A DNA stretch of 56,452 nucleotides. Origin: Methanosphaera stadtmanae (GTDB lineage: Archaea; Methanobacteriota; Methanobacteria; Methanobacteriales; Methanobacteriaceae). This document shows positions 27,570 to 40,300 of this stretch, piece by piece (the stretch's first letter is position 1; each line of letters starts with the position of its first letter). The DNA is taken from contig SUTR01000008.1 in NCBI GenBank assembly GCA_015062825.1, positions 4,505 to 60,956 on the forward strand, in the 5' to 3' direction. The notes under the pieces were generated by a model. The model saw only the letters and a list, made by a program, of their open reading frames with translations, searched no databases and was not told the DNA's origin. Position numbers and translations under genes: made by a program.

Positions 27570-28178
27570 CTACTTCCTATTTCTTACATCTTTAACTTCT
27601 TTAACGCGTTTTTTAAAGCCTATCGCTTCAAGTGTCTTATCAACAGTTTCTTTAGCTTCAGGAAGTAAATACATACTATCCAATCCTAAATCATTACGAA
27701 CATCATCTAAATTTTCCTGAAGATTTTCCCAATGTTTTCCATAATCAGTTCTTAGTTGATTATAATGTTCTTTAGGAATAATACCTAATCCTTCTTCTAA
27801 GTAACTATCTGCAAAACTCATAAAGGATTCTATCTGTTTTTTTCCTGTATCCTTATCTATTGCCATCTGTCGTAGTATTTGATTGACTTCACATACACTA
27901 TTTCCTACAGGACAAACACTATGACATGTATAACAATAGAAACAATTCCATATAATGTCATCTTCTATGATTGTTTCATCATTGTCTAAAACTCTTTTAA
28001 TAATTTCTCGGGCATCATATTCAGAATGACGTGATGCAGGACACATTGATGTACATAATCCACATTGTACACAACGAAGTAATCCTAAATCAGCAGGAGC
28101 TTTAATATCCTTTAATACTTTATGAGCCAAATCATCTTGTGATTCATTGACCATTTCTTGTCGTTTCATTGTTGTCAA
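27570..28178 (-). CDS. hdrC: Heterodisulfide reductase subunit C
   Basis: The protein has 202 residues. HdrC is the two-cluster ferredoxin-like subunit that carries electrons from HdrA to HdrB. Both [4Fe-4S] motifs are intact: Cys36, 39, 42, 46 in CVQCGLCTSMCP and Cys79, 82, 85, 89 in CFYCYTCHSVCP. The C-terminal part (residues 110-202) is helical and slightly longer than in canonical HdrC. The start could be TTG 28178 (6 nt after GGTGT) or ATG 28169. It is the first gene of the hdrC-hdrB-hdrA operon. Confidence 0.92.
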   Translation of the reverse strand: MTTMKRQEMVNESQDDLAHKVLKDIKAPADLGLLRCVQCGLCTSMCPASRHSEYDAREIIKRVLDNDETIIEDDIIWNCFYCYTCHSVCPVGNSVCEVNQILRQMAIDKDTGKKQIESFMSFADSYLEEGLGIIPKEHYNQLRTDYGKHWENLQENLDDVRNDLGLDSMYLLPEAKETVDKTLEAIGFKKRVKEVKDVRNRK

Positions 28179-28385
28179 AACAATACACCTATTATAATTT
28201 TATTGTTTCTATTTTTTCCTAGCATATCATTCAATTAATAATATTGCTTATATATTCCGACCTAATCTAATATAGTACTATAAATTATTTATACTTAACA
28301 TTTAATAATAAAAATATAATAAAATAAAAATTTAAAGCTTAAAAAAATAAGTTTTTATAAATGAATATTTTGTTGAAGTTTAAGA

Positions 28386-28399
28386 AAAGGAGAAGACAA

Positions 28400-28411
<12 letters not shown>
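28386..28411 (-). terminator. Hairpin spanning the cysS stop codon
   Basis: GAAGACAA (28392-28399) pairs with TTGTCTTC (28404-28411), a perfect 8-bp stem with the stop codon at 28400-28402 in the loop. On the minus strand it is followed by TCCTTTTCTT, a modest T-rich tail. Confidence 0.6.
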
Positions 28412-29773
<1,362 letters not shown>

Positions 29774-29900
29774 AAAAGTTCCCCTTTTTTGGTAAAAATT
29801 ATATCATATTTTAAATTATGTAGTTTCAAATATTAATATTTATTATTAAAAAAAGTTATGTAAGTATTTAAGAATTTTAAAATAATTTTTAGATTAAAAA

Positions 29901-29971
29901 AGCCGAGGTTGGGATTTGAACCCAAGTATTATGGTCTGCAGCCACACACCTAGCCACTCGGTAACCTCGGC
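29901..29971 (-). tRNA. tRNA-Cys (GCA)
   Basis: Read on the minus strand, the acceptor stem GCCGAGG pairs with CCTCGGC and the discriminator base is U, as expected for tRNA-Cys. There is a 3-bp D stem ACC/GGT, an anticodon stem TGTGG/CCATA with loop CTGCAGA (anticodon GCA), and a T stem TTGGG/CCCAA with loop TTCAAAT. No CCA is encoded. The gene lies directly upstream of cysS. Confidence 0.95.
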
Positions 29972-30018
29972 AAATTAAAAAACAGTAATCAATTCAGTAA
30001 TATAATATCTATAAAAAA

Positions 30019-30033
30019 CAATATATAAAGTTT
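30019..30033 (-). promoter_or_regulatory. TATA box of tRNA-Cys
   Basis: On the minus strand it reads AAACTTTATATATTG, a strong archaeal TATA box about 50 bp upstream of the mature tRNA 5' end. Confidence 0.65.
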
Positions 30034-30106
30034 TTGGATGAGTAAATATAAAAAAATTTTAAAAAAAGGAAAGATATGGAAATAAAATATTTTAACAATC
30101 AAAGAT

Positions 30107-30310
30107 TTATTCTTTTGTTGCTAATTCTATATCTGATGCTTTAATTGTTTTTCTTCCAGCATGTTTTGATAATTTTACTGCACGTTCTGCAATGTCCATT
30201 CCTACTTCTTCAAGTACATTTGCAAGTTCTACTTTAGCTTCTTCACTTATTCTGTTAGCACCTGCATTTTTTAATAATCTTCCTACTGGAGCAACTGGTA
30301 ATTCTGCCAT
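30107..30310 (-). CDS. Archaeal histone (HMf family)
   Basis: The protein has 67 residues and is a single histone fold: ELPVAPVGRLLKNAGANRIS (helix 1 and loop), AKVELANVLEEVGMDIAERAVKLSKHAG (long helix 2), and RKTIKASDIELATKE (loop and helix 3). It wraps DNA as dimers and larger multimers. A textbook GGAGGTG site precedes the ATG. It stands alone between tRNA-Cys and the metal sensor gene. Confidence 0.96.
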   Translation of the reverse strand: MAELPVAPVGRLLKNAGANRISEEAKVELANVLEEVGMDIAERAVKLSKHAGRKTIKASDIELATKE

Positions 30311-30564
30311 TTTTTCACCTCCAATAATATATAAGTATTAAAGTATTATTTATAATTATTGAATTAAATTGAAATTTGGCTATTGAAAATAATAAATGAT
30401 TTAATAAACATATTAAAAAATAGAATAAAAAAAATAAATAAAATATCTCATTAAATATTAACTCTGAAAAATGAGTTAATCCATACTAACAAGAAATTAT
30501 TGATCATACTCCTATGATATAATTACATCTCAATAAAAGATATGATACTTGAATAATTTATATA

Positions 30565-30942
30565 TTATTCCAGTGTATGTTCTATACCAATTTTTAAGAT
30601 TTCGATGACGTGTTTATCAGCAAGAGAATAACGTGCTTGTTTTCCTTCTTTTTTATATTTAACTAAATTTTGTCCACGTAATGTTCTTAATTGATGAGAT
30701 ACTGCTGATTGACTCATGTCTAATATTTCACATATATCACATACACATAAGTCTTCAGCAGACAATAATGTCATAATTTTTAGTCTGGTAGGATTTCCAA
30801 ATAATCTAAATGTTTCAGATAATTGCATATAAATATCTTCATTTAACATTTCCTTTTTTGCATTATTAATCTGTTTTTCATGTATCAAATTGATGCTGCA
30901 AACATCATCCCCTACATTATATAATACTTGATCTTCTTTCAT
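30565..30942 (-). CDS. ArsR/SmtB-family metal sensor with two metal sites (CadC-like)
   Basis: The protein has 125 residues and a winged helix (LFGNPTRLKIMTLL, recognition helix SQSAVSHQLRTLRG, wing KYKKEGKQARYSL). It carries both classical metal sites: an alpha3N-type thiolate site with Cys66 and Cys68 (LCVCDIC), helped perhaps by Cys15 and Cys71, and an alpha5 zinc site in exact D-x-H-x10-H-x2-E form (Asp109, His111, His122, Glu125). This combination is typical of CadC-type Cd/Pb/Zn repressors. The start is ATG 30942; the GTG at 30951 is part of its GTGATT ribosome binding site. No metal transporter gene is adjacent, so the target is unclear. Confidence 0.88.
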   Translation of the reverse strand: MKEDQVLYNVGDDVCSINLIHEKQINNAKKEMLNEDIYMQLSETFRLFGNPTRLKIMTLLSAEDLCVCDICEILDMSQSAVSHQLRTLRGQNLVKYKKEGKQARYSLADKHVIEILKIGIEHTLE

Positions 30943-31010
30943 AACAATCACTTAAAATATCCAATAATTTATATTAGAATATAACTTTCTAAAAAAAAAA
31001 TAATTCAAAA

Positions 31011-31901
31011 TCAATCTACTTCTCTACTTACAGTAGCTTGATTTGATGTATTAGTATAATTACTACTTTGATTTGAAGTTGAATTTGATGAATTTGTGTT
31101 TGATGAAGTATCATTAGAATATATTGACATATCTCCAAAGTTAAATGAATCAATTGCTTTCATTACCAAATAAAATTCATTTGATGTTGCACTGGAATAA
31201 AATTCCCTAGTTACATAAACTATAGAAGGTTTATCACTGTTTATAATTGGTATAGAAACAAATTGAGCATATGAATATTTGTCTGGCATGTATATTCCAA
31301 TACTTGTAGTATCTGATATGTAATTTACAAGATTTTTTGATGTAACTGTATTTTCACTTGGAACAAATACATATGAATTTGAATCATTTGTATAATGCAT
31401 ATCTACTGTACAATTATACTTATTGTTAATGATGTCTGGCACAACATATTCATTAGCTAATTGTTCACTTTTATCATTTAATGTCATGTTGCTGGAAGTA
31501 TCTTGTGTACCATTGTCTTGATTGTCATTTGCAACATTAACCATGTATATATCATATGCATAATTCAAGTCATTTATACCTTCTAATGTTGGTGCAATAG
31601 AATTATTTGAAACATTACTTTCATCAACACCTACAACCAAAGCAATATGAGTTTCGGATGATTGATTTCCATAACCACTCATTTTAGTTACTGTACCCCA
31701 TGAATTATTTCCAATAACTGTAGATGTAATATTTGAAGTAACCTCAGGAGTAACATTTTCTTCACTAGTAGTGTTATTTTCTTCTACCTCTGTAGACATT
31801 CCACCATTCAAAAAGACTGTTGCTCCAATAACAACAACCAAAGCTATAATAATTAATAAAAGAAGCCTCTTAGAAGTGGAATCCCCAGAATCACCATACA
31901 T
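31011..31901 (-). CDS. Membrane-anchored extracellular protein, unknown
   Basis: The protein has 296 residues. ATG 31901 follows AGAGGTATAACT. It starts MYGDSGDSTSKR, then one membrane anchor (LLLLIIIALVVVIGATVF), an Asn/Thr/Ser/Glu-rich linker, a folded domain of about 190 residues (HIALVVGVDES to SFNFGD), and a Ser/Asn/Thr-rich tail. The domain contains LNYAYDIYMVNVAND and a TVDMHY motif that loosely recall zinc carboxypeptidase/deacylase folds (D-x-H), but other metal ligands are not evident, so a hydrolase role is only a guess. The frame continues 100 codons upstream of the ATG, but that AT-rich stretch is best read as non-coding. Confidence 0.75.
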   Translation of the reverse strand: MYGDSGDSTSKRLLLLIIIALVVVIGATVFLNGGMSTEVEENNTTSEENVTPEVTSNITSTVIGNNSWGTVTKMSGYGNQSSETHIALVVGVDESNVSNNSIAPTLEGINDLNYAYDIYMVNVANDNQDNGTQDTSSNMTLNDKSEQLANEYVVPDIINNKYNCTVDMHYTNDSNSYVFVPSENTVTSKNLVNYISDTTSIGIYMPDKYSYAQFVSIPIINSDKPSIVYVTREFYSSATSNEFYLVMKAIDSFNFGDMSIYSNDTSSNTNSSNSTSNQSSNYTNTSNQATVSREVD

Positions 31902-32276
31902 AGTTATACCTCTTTGATTATTCAATAAGAAATTAGACATCAATAATATCATAAGAAAACTATCAATATCCAAAATCTTTATTATAATTATTAAATATAT
32001 AAGTAAGAATATTTTAATGTATGCTATCAATTCTATAAAGTTTAAAATAAAATATATCATAATACGTATTAAATAATTATAAGGAACATCGGTTGAAAAA
32101 AAATTATAATAAAAATCCAAAAAAATAGCTAAATATATTAATTTAAATAAACTAAAATTAATATAATATAGACTAATTAAAAATATTCTTTTAGAAAACA
32201 CACTAAGAAAAATAGTAAATAGAATATTCTACAATGTAGATTCAAAAATTACTAAAAAAACTAGAAGGGTGATAAT
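31902..32276. other. Divergent promoter region
   Basis: This is 375 bp of very AT-rich sequence between the membrane protein and the HMG-CoA synthase gene. It is open in one frame by composition alone. TATA-like strings are abundant and no specific site can be fixed. Confidence 0.45.
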
Positions 32277-33317
32277 ATGACAGGAATTGTTGGATACGGA
32301 GCTCATGTTCCCTCTTACAGAATAAAAGTAGAAGAAATAGCAAAAGTTTGGGGAGACGATCCCGTTTCTATTTCAAAAGGATTAGTTGTAAATGAAAAAT
32401 CAGTACCAGGACCTGATGAAGATACCGTTACAATATCAGTAGAAGCAGCAAGACGTGCACTAAAAAGAGCCGAAATTGATCCACAAAAAATTGGAGCAAT
32501 ATATGTTGGTTCAGAATCACACCCATATGCTGTTAAACCTACAGCAACAATTGTAGCAGATGCTATAAGAGCATCCCCTAACCTAACCGCAGCAGACTTA
32601 GAATTTGCATGTAAAGCTGGAACAGCAGGTATACAAGCAGCAGTAGGTCTAGTTAAATCAGGCATAATAGAATATGGATTAGCTATTGGAGCAGACACAT
32701 CCCAAGGAGCACCTGGTGATGCACTAGAATATACTGCATCTGCAGGAGGTGCAGCATTTATAATAGGAGAAAAAAATACATTAGCTGATATCGAAGAAAC
32801 ATGCAGCTACACAACAGATACACCTGACTTTTATCGAAGAGAAGGACAGCCATACCCTTCACATGGTGGAAGATTTACTGGAGAACCAGCATACTTCAAA
32901 CACGTATTAGGTGCTGCAGAAAGAATGTTAGAAAAAACAGGAACAACAGCAGAAGACTATGACTATGCTGTATTCCACCAGCCAAATGGAAAATTCTACC
33001 TCAGAGCAGCAAAAAAATTAGGATTCACTGAAGAACAATACAAACAGGGATTACTTACACCTAATATTGGAAACACATATTCTGGAGCTACACCATTAGG
33101 ATTAACATCAATACTGGATATTGCAAAACCAGGAGATAAAATATTTGCAGTATCATATGGTTCTGGTGCAGGAAGTGATGCATTTACAATTAAAGTAAAT
33201 GATAGAATAACTGAAGTTCAACACAAAGCAAAAACTCTAGAAGAAATACAGCAAAACCTAAAATATGTGGATTATGCAACATATGCTAAATTCAAAGGAA
33301 AAATTAAAATGAATTAA
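32277..33317 (+). CDS. Hydroxymethylglutaryl-CoA synthase, archaeal
   Basis: The protein has 346 residues, the archaeal length. It condenses acetyl-CoA with acetoacetyl-CoA to HMG-CoA for archaeal isoprenoid lipid synthesis. The catalytic residues are visible: Glu in [10 protein letters not shown], Cys in [11 protein letters not shown] and His in VFHQPNGKF. The glycine-rich [11 protein letters not shown] lies near the C-terminus. A GGGTGAT site precedes the ATG. The thiolase gene follows 21 bp later, so the two are co-transcribed. In archaea the two enzymes form a channelling complex held by a DUF35 protein, whose gene is not next to this pair. Confidence 0.95.
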   Translation: MTGIVGYGAHVPSYRIKVEEIAKVWGDDPVSISKGLVVNEKSVPGPDEDTVTISVEAARRALKRAEIDPQKIGAIYVGSESHPYAVKPTATIVADAIRASPNLTAADLEFACKAGTAGIQAAVGLVKSGIIEYGLAIGADTSQGAPGDALEYTASAGGAAFIIGEKNTLADIEETCSYTTDTPDFYRREGQPYPSHGGRFTGEPAYFKHVLGAAERMLEKTGTTAEDYDYAVFHQPNGKFYLRAAKKLGFTEEQYKQGLLTPNIGNTYSGATPLGLTSILDIAKPGDKIFAVSYGSGAGSDAFTIKVNDRITEVQHKAKTLEEIQQNLKYVDYATYAKFKGKIKMN

Positions 33318-34517
<1,200 letters not shown>

Positions 34518-34547
34518 AAAGAAGATTATTCATGTAATCTCATGAAT
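34518..34547 (-). terminator. Hairpin at the orphan gene stop codon
   Basis: ATTCATG (34528-34534) pairs with CATGAAT (34541-34547), a perfect 7-bp stem at the stop codon of the convergent gene. The T tract on this strand is weak (CTTCTTTT). Confidence 0.45.
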
Positions 34548-35029
34548 TCATCTTTATATTCTTCAAATTTAATGAGAAAACTATCTAATTCTTTATCATA
34601 TTCTTCAAGTACATGTTTTGGTGCTTGAATCTCTAATTCACAACCATCAAATAATAATATTTTTACTTCAAGTAATGTACAAAATTCAGAAAATAATGTT
34701 ATTGCCAAATTCAAATATTCATCAGAATCAAATATAGGATCAGTTATCAATATTTCAATCATTTCCTTTGTCTCTACAAATATAGGAAATTCATGAGTTA
34801 TAAGATCATTGGAGTATAAATTGTTTGAAACCATGTCCAAAGAATCCATAATCAAATTCATAATATCCAAAGTAACTATTGTAGATAATCCCTTTTCAGT
34901 ATCCTCTGTTATAGCCCATAATGTAGTTGGTGATACGACTTTTAAAGATTCTAGTAAACCTACTATTAACTTTTTATATTCTTCCAAATCTCCAAAAAAC
35001 ATTTCATTAAAATCTAAAATTTTATCCAT
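34526..35029 (-). CDS. Acidic helical protein, unknown
   Basis: The protein has about 167 residues, is strongly acidic, and is rich in Leu/Ile/Glu, with a largely helical outlook (MDKILDFNEMFFGDLEEYKK at the start, LEEYDKELDSFLIKFEEYKD near the end). It has one Cys in DGCELE and no membrane segment or known motif. The ATG at 35029 follows GTGGTGGTATT, a good ribosome binding site, and is preferred over ATGs further upstream. It is convergent with the thiolase gene. I do not recognise the family. Confidence 0.62.
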   Translation of the reverse strand: MDKILDFNEMFFGDLEEYKKLIVGLLESLKVVSPTTLWAITEDTEKGLSTIVTLDIMNLIMDSLDMVSNNLYSNDLITHEFPIFVETKEMIEILITDPIFDSDEYLNLAITLFSEFCTLLEVKILLFDGCELEIQAPKHVLEEYDKELDSFLIKFEEYKDEFMRLHE

Positions 35030-35381
35030 AATACCACCACACATTATAAACAATTCTCTAATATACTATATTTTATCAAAAATATGATATATTTTTAATG
35101 TATGATACTATAATAATTCTAATTGAAATGTTTTGTATTACATTTAAATTTAAAGCTTCGTTTTATTCATTGAAAAAACACTTGGTAAAAATTAAGGATA
35201 AAAATTACTTTCTATTGCAATAATAATTAATAATCTAAAAAAAGAATTTATAAATAAAAATAAATAAAAAAAGAAGTTAAATCTATGATAAATTCATAGA
35301 TTTTTTCCGTGTTATAACAAAATAACTTTTTAATTTTCAAATCTTTGGATTGAAATGATAACTAGTAAATATTAATTATAT
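35030..35381. other. Intergenic region with the thermosome 2 terminator
   Basis: This AT-rich region of about 350 bp contains the 9-bp stem terminator at 35279-35303. I see no gene. Confidence 0.5.
35258..35303 (-). terminator. Thermosome 2 terminator
   Basis: AAATCTATG (35279-35287) pairs perfectly with CATAGATTT (35295-35303) across a 7-base loop. On the minus strand it is followed by AACTTC, seven T and more T-rich sequence. It lies about 80 bp after the stop codon. Confidence 0.72.
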
Positions 35382-36998
35382 TTACATCATTCCGCCCATT
35401 CCGCCCATATCAGGTGCGCCAGATGCAGCTGCTACATCACCTTGACTGGATGAAGAAATTACATCATCAATTCTTAAAATCATTTCAGCTGCTTCAGCTG
35501 CAGATTGAATTGCTTGTTTTTTAACTCTTTGTGGTTCGATTACGCCTGCTTCTTTCATGTCAGCTACTCCACCTTCAAATACATTTAATCCCATGTATAT
35601 TGAATCTTCATGTGCAGCTCTGAGGTCTACTAATGAATCGATACTGTCAAGACCTGCGTTTTCAGCAAGAGTTCTAGGAACTACTTCTAATGCTTCTGCA
35701 AATGCAGATACAGCTAATTGTTCTCTTCCACTGATGGTTTCAGCATAGTCTTTTAATCCTTTAGCGATTGCTATTTCAGGAGCTCCTCCACCAACAACAA
35801 CTTTACCATCTTCTACTGTAGATGCAACTACACCTATAGCATCTTCTACTGCTCTTTCAATTTCATCTACTACGTGACTTGTTGAACCTCTTAATAATAA
35901 GGTTACAGCTTTAGGATCTTTACATTCTTTTACAAAGATCATGTCGTCACCAGATACTTTTTCTTGTGATACTGATCCAGCATCTCCTAAGTCAGCAGCA
36001 GTTAAATCTTCAATGTTGGTTACGATTTTTGCATCGGTTGCTTTTGCTAATTTTTCCATGTCTGATTTTTTAACTCTTCTTGCTGCTATGATTCCAGCTT
36101 TTGATAAGTAGTGTTGTGCTAAGTCATCAATACCTTTTTGACAGAATAATACATTTGCACCAGAATCTACAAGTTTGTCAATCATTTCTTTAATCATTGT
36201 TTCTTCTTGTTCAATGAATGCTTGCATTTGTGCAGGGTCAGTGATTCTTATTTCTGCATCTACTTCTGTTTCTTTAACTTCTATTGCACTGTTAACTAAT
36301 GCGATTTTTGCATCGGTTATACTGTTAGGCATACCAGGGTGTACTTTTTCTTTGTCGATGATTACACCGGATACTAATTCAGATTCATCTATTGCAGCAC
36401 CATCTTTGGATTCGATTTTTATTTGTTCTGTATCTACTTTACCGTCTTCAACTACTTGTTGTACTGCACCTACGATAAGTTCTGCTAATGGTTCTCTTGC
36501 TTTTTCTGATCCTTTACCTGTCATAGCAGTCATTGCTACTTTTAATAAAGTGTCTTTGTCAGAAATATCGATTGATAGTTGTTCTAATATTTCTTGTGCT
36601 TTTTCAGCTGCTTGTCTGTATCCTAATGCGATGATTGTTGGGTGGATTTCTTGATCTAATAATTCTTCTGATCTTTTGAGTAATTCTCCTGCAATGATTA
36701 CTGCAGTAGTTGTTCCGTCTCCTACTTCATCTTCTTGGGTTTTTGCTACTTCTACTAACATTTTAGCTGCTGGGTGTTCAATATCCATTTCTTTTAATAT
36801 TGTTACACCGTCGTTTGTTACTACAACGTCTCCAAGACCGTCTACTAACATTTTATCCATACCTTTAGGACCTAATGTGGTTCTTACGGTTTCTGCTAAA
36901 ACTTTACCAGCTAAAATATTATTTCTTTGTGCATCTCTACCTAAAGCTCTTGTTGTTCCTTCAGGTAAGATGATTAATGGTTGTTGTTGTTGTGCCAT
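35382..36998 (-). CDS. Thermosome (group II chaperonin) subunit, copy 2
   Basis: The protein has 538 residues. It shows the chaperonin signatures [53 protein letters not shown] and [21 protein letters not shown], and ends in a GGMGGMM tail typical of group II chaperonins. It is the more canonical of the two subunits in the window; copy 1 (18293-19900) has a different tail, so mixed rings are likely. The start ATG follows agaggtatta. The promoter core and a 25-bp leader element match those of copy 1. Confidence 0.96.
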   Translation of the reverse strand: MAQQQQPLIILPEGTTRALGRDAQRNNILAGKVLAETVRTTLGPKGMDKMLVDGLGDVVVTNDGVTILKEMDIEHPAAKMLVEVAKTQEDEVGDGTTTAVIIAGELLKRSEELLDQEIHPTIIALGYRQAAEKAQEILEQLSIDISDKDTLLKVAMTAMTGKGSEKAREPLAELIVGAVQQVVEDGKVDTEQIKIESKDGAAIDESELVSGVIIDKEKVHPGMPNSITDAKIALVNSAIEVKETEVDAEIRITDPAQMQAFIEQEETMIKEMIDKLVDSGANVLFCQKGIDDLAQHYLSKAGIIAARRVKKSDMEKLAKATDAKIVTNIEDLTAADLGDAGSVSQEKVSGDDMIFVKECKDPKAVTLLLRGSTSHVVDEIERAVEDAIGVVASTVEDGKVVVGGGAPEIAIAKGLKDYAETISGREQLAVSAFAEALEVVPRTLAENAGLDSIDSLVDLRAAHEDSIYMGLNVFEGGVADMKEAGVIEPQRVKKQAIQSAAEAAEMILRIDDVISSSSQGDVAAASGAPDMGGMGGMM

Positions 36999-37080
36999 GT
37001 TTTAATACCTCTATTAATTTTATATTTTTAAAGAAAAGAGTTATTTATTCTTTTCATTTTAGTTAAGTTATTTCATTAAA

Positions 37081-37105
37081 TATCATTTTTTCATAAATCA
37101 GTCTA
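37081..37105 (-). promoter_or_regulatory. 25-bp element shared by the two thermosome leaders, copy 2
   Basis: Read on the minus strand it is TAGACTGATTTA, two bases, then AAAAAATGATA, matching 19991-20015 at 23 of 25 positions. Here it is on the coding strand, about 20 nt downstream of the TATA box, close to the expected transcription start. Confidence 0.6.
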
Positions 37106-37125
37106 TATTCATTAATGGGTTTAAT

Positions 37126-37141
37126 CTTATATAAATACTTT
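37126..37141 (-). promoter_or_regulatory. BRE/TATA promoter core of thermosome 2
   Basis: On the minus strand it reads AAAGTATTTATATAAG, identical to 20125-20140. The implied leader is about 100 nt. Confidence 0.7.
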
Positions 37142-37282
37142 TTGGTATTTTTCTTTCCAAAACACAGAAAAATAGTAGAACAAATCTAAATTAAAATTGA
37201 ATTAAAATTATAGCTGAAAATAACTATAAAAAAAGATTAATTAATATTAAATAAAAAAAATATGTTAAAAAAGTGTATAAAT

Positions 37283-37316
37283 AAAAATAAGAAATAAGAA
37301 TAATTAAATTATTCTT
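37283..37316 (-). terminator. Hairpin spanning the coiled-coil gene stop codon
   Basis: AAGAATAATT (37296-37305) and AATTATTCTT (37307-37316) form a 10-bp near-perfect palindrome across the stop codon at 37309-37311. On the minus strand it is followed by ATTTCTTATTTTTATTTA. Confidence 0.6.
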
Positions 37317-40300
37317 TTATTTTAACCCAGATAATCCTATCGCCATCACGTGCTCTTTGATAATATCCACGTTTTTCAAGAGCTTTCAATGTTTTTGCAA
37401 AGTTTTCTTTTTCCAGTTCTGTGAATCCTAATTCAATCAAGTAATCATACAATTCACTTGCCGTTTTTGCATCAGGCAATAATTGGAATATCTGTGATTG
37501 GAAACTGGTTAATCCAGGTTTAGGCTTATTCATCATCAAGAAGAATAAATCTTTATACTTCAAGGCACTGCTAACCTGTAAATCTTTATCTTCTATTACT
37601 TCATTTAGATGAGAGATTTGTTGAATTGACTTCTCAGAGTCTTCCTTAGCTTTTTGCACATCACCCTCTAATGATGTAATTTGTTTTTCATAGTTAGATT
37701 TAAGATCAGCTTTTTCTAGTTCTAATTGACGAATGCGTGGTTGTAAACCTTTAAGTTTTTCAAGTTCAGAATTTTTATCATCCAACAATTGTTTATGACT
37801 ATCAATATCCTGATTTTTACGTTCAACTATGCCTTTAAGTTCATCATTGTGAACTTGAGTTGCTTCAAGTAGTTTAGCTTTCTCTTCAGCTTCCTTAGTT
37901 TTTTCATCTAATTCCAATGAAACCTCATAAAGTTCTGTTTCTTTCTTAGATAACTTATCCTTATATTCCTCTAAATTAGTAATTTTTTCATTTGAAGTGG
38001 ATAATTCTGTTTTTAATGATGAGATAACATTATCTTTTTCTGTTATTGAAGCATTTAATTCTTCTATATCATCATCTTTAAGTTTAAGCTTGTTTTGATA
38101 ACGTTCAACTTGTGCATTTACATCAGATATTAAATCATCCTTCTTAGATAATGTTTCATCTTTAGATTTGACAAGTTCTTGTAATTGATCATACTGTTCA
38201 TTTTGATTATTTAACTCTGTTTTAATAATGCCCATTTCACTATTTAATGAATCAATATTTTCATTTAACTCATCAATTTTATAGTTTCTTTGATTTAATA
38301 ATGAAGTTAATCTATCAATTTCCTGTTTATCATTTTTCTTCAAATTATTAGCATTTTCTTTAAGTTTGAAGATTTCATCATCTTTTGATTTGATTTTTTC
38401 ATCAACAAGAATAGTATTCTCTGAAAGTTCATCTTCTAGTTGCTTAATTTTTACTTGTGATTCCTGAAGGTTGTTTCTTAAATCATTACTTTCTTCAGTT
38501 TTTGATATTAATTCTTCTTCACGTGACTTGAGTAATTTGTTTAGTTGGGATATTTCAATATCCTTAAGTTCAAGTTTCTGCGGTAATGATGATAACTTAT
38601 CATTTTTATCTTGAACATCTTCTCTAAGTTTGGATATTTGATTGTCACTAGAGCGTTTTATTTCAAAGTATTCTTCTTTAATCTTACCGTTCTGTATTTG
38701 TTGTTCATTTAATTCCTGTTTTAAAGAATTGTTTTCTTGTTCTAATTTAGTTACATAGGTTACTTTTTCATCTAATGATTGGTTTAGATATTCATTTTCT
38801 TTAGTGAGTTGTTCATTTTTGTTTGAGAAATCAGACAAACCATCATTTAATTCAGATATTTGTGAAGAGGTGGATTTTTTAAGTTGGTTATAGTCTATTT
38901 TAAGTTTATCATATTCTGCATCTTTATCATATAATTGTTTCTTAGTAGTGGTTAATTCTTCTTTTAAATCATCAATATCTGCATCATTACTTTCAATGTC
39001 ATAATTAATTGTATCCAATTTAACTTTTAAATCTGCTATTTCTCCATCTTTAGATGTGAGCACTTTTTCAAGTTCTCTTATTTTATCATCAGATGAATTA
39101 CTCTTAGCAGTTAATGAATTAATTGATACTAGTTGTTTATTATTTTTTTCACGTACCTTATTTAATTCAGAAATTACTTCATTGTTGGATTCAAGAAGAT
39201 TATCATATTGTTCTTGTAAGGATGTATATTTATTTTCTGTATCCAGCAATTCTGATTTGATTGAATCTATTTCTGAGGATTCTTCAGAATTTGAATCATC
39301 AGATTCTTTAGAAGTTAGTTTATACTCTTCAAATTCTTCTTTAAGAGATGCTAATTCATCTTCCTTATTAGATAAATCCTCATTAAGTGCCTTAAGTTCA
39401 TCTTTAAGAGAAGTTAATTCCTCTTCATTAGATGAAGTTTCATCTTGTGTTTTGATTTCTTCTTTAAGAGATGCTAATTCATCTTCCTTATTAGATAAAT
39501 CCTCATTAAGTGCCTTAAGTTCATCTTTAAGAGATGCTAATTCATCTTCTTTATTAGATAAGTCTTCTTTTAAAGATTCATTTTCTTCAGATAAATCTCC
39601 ATCTACAACATCACTACTAGTATCCGATGATTGAGTTACTTCTTTTAATTTGGCGTTTTCATTTTCTAACTCTCTCATTTTATATTCATTTATTTTAGCA
39701 GCATCTTGTAATGATTGATATTCAGACTTAACTTTTATTAGTTCTTCTGATTTTTGTGTAAAATCATTAAGTAATGAATCAAATGTAGCATCTCCGGATG
39801 GAGCTGCTGCAGGTTTATTTCTTAATTGTTCATTTTCTTCTTCAAGTTGTGAAATCTGGACTTTGAGTTCTTCAAGTTCATCAGTGCTACCTGCTTCACT
39901 ATATACTTGGATTAGTTTTTCATTTTCATCTTTTAACTTATTTATACTTTCTTGAAGATTGTCTTTTTCTGTTTGAAGTGTTTTGATTTCTTCTTCTTTT
40001 TCATTTAAATTAGCTTGGTATTGTTCAACATCCTGAACTTGATTAACTTGTGATTTTAAAGTATCAAGTTCATTTTCATATTTCTTAATTTGTTGATCTT
40101 TTTCACCAAGTTCTCTTGTTAATTGATTTTTTAGATCAGGAATCTGTTTTAGTTCTTCTGTTTGTCTATCAATAACAGATTTTAATTGTTGTATTTCTGT
40201 ATTAGAAGAGGACTGTTTTAACAAATCATTTTCTTCTTTTAAACTATTTAATTGAATTGTTAAATCTTTAGTACTTTGAGTCATGCTATCTTCATATGAC

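Larger units (their letters stand above)
36999..37308. other. Leader and promoter region of thermosome 2
   Basis: This region of 310 bp holds the thermosome 2 leader, the shared 25-bp element (37081-37105), the BRE/TATA core (37126-37141), and A/T-rich sequence up to the end of the coiled-coil gene. Confidence 0.6.

Noticed and set aside
31902-32201. 100-residue hydrophobic N-terminal extension of the membrane-anchored protein
   Set aside because: It is an AT-rich upstream region that happens to be open. The ATG at 31901 has a proper ribosome binding site and starts a normal anchor.
39056-39634. Serine-rich frame opposite the coiled-coil gene
   Set aside because: It is the mirror of Glu/Leu-rich repeats on the other strand; its periodic SSL pattern is a translation artefact.
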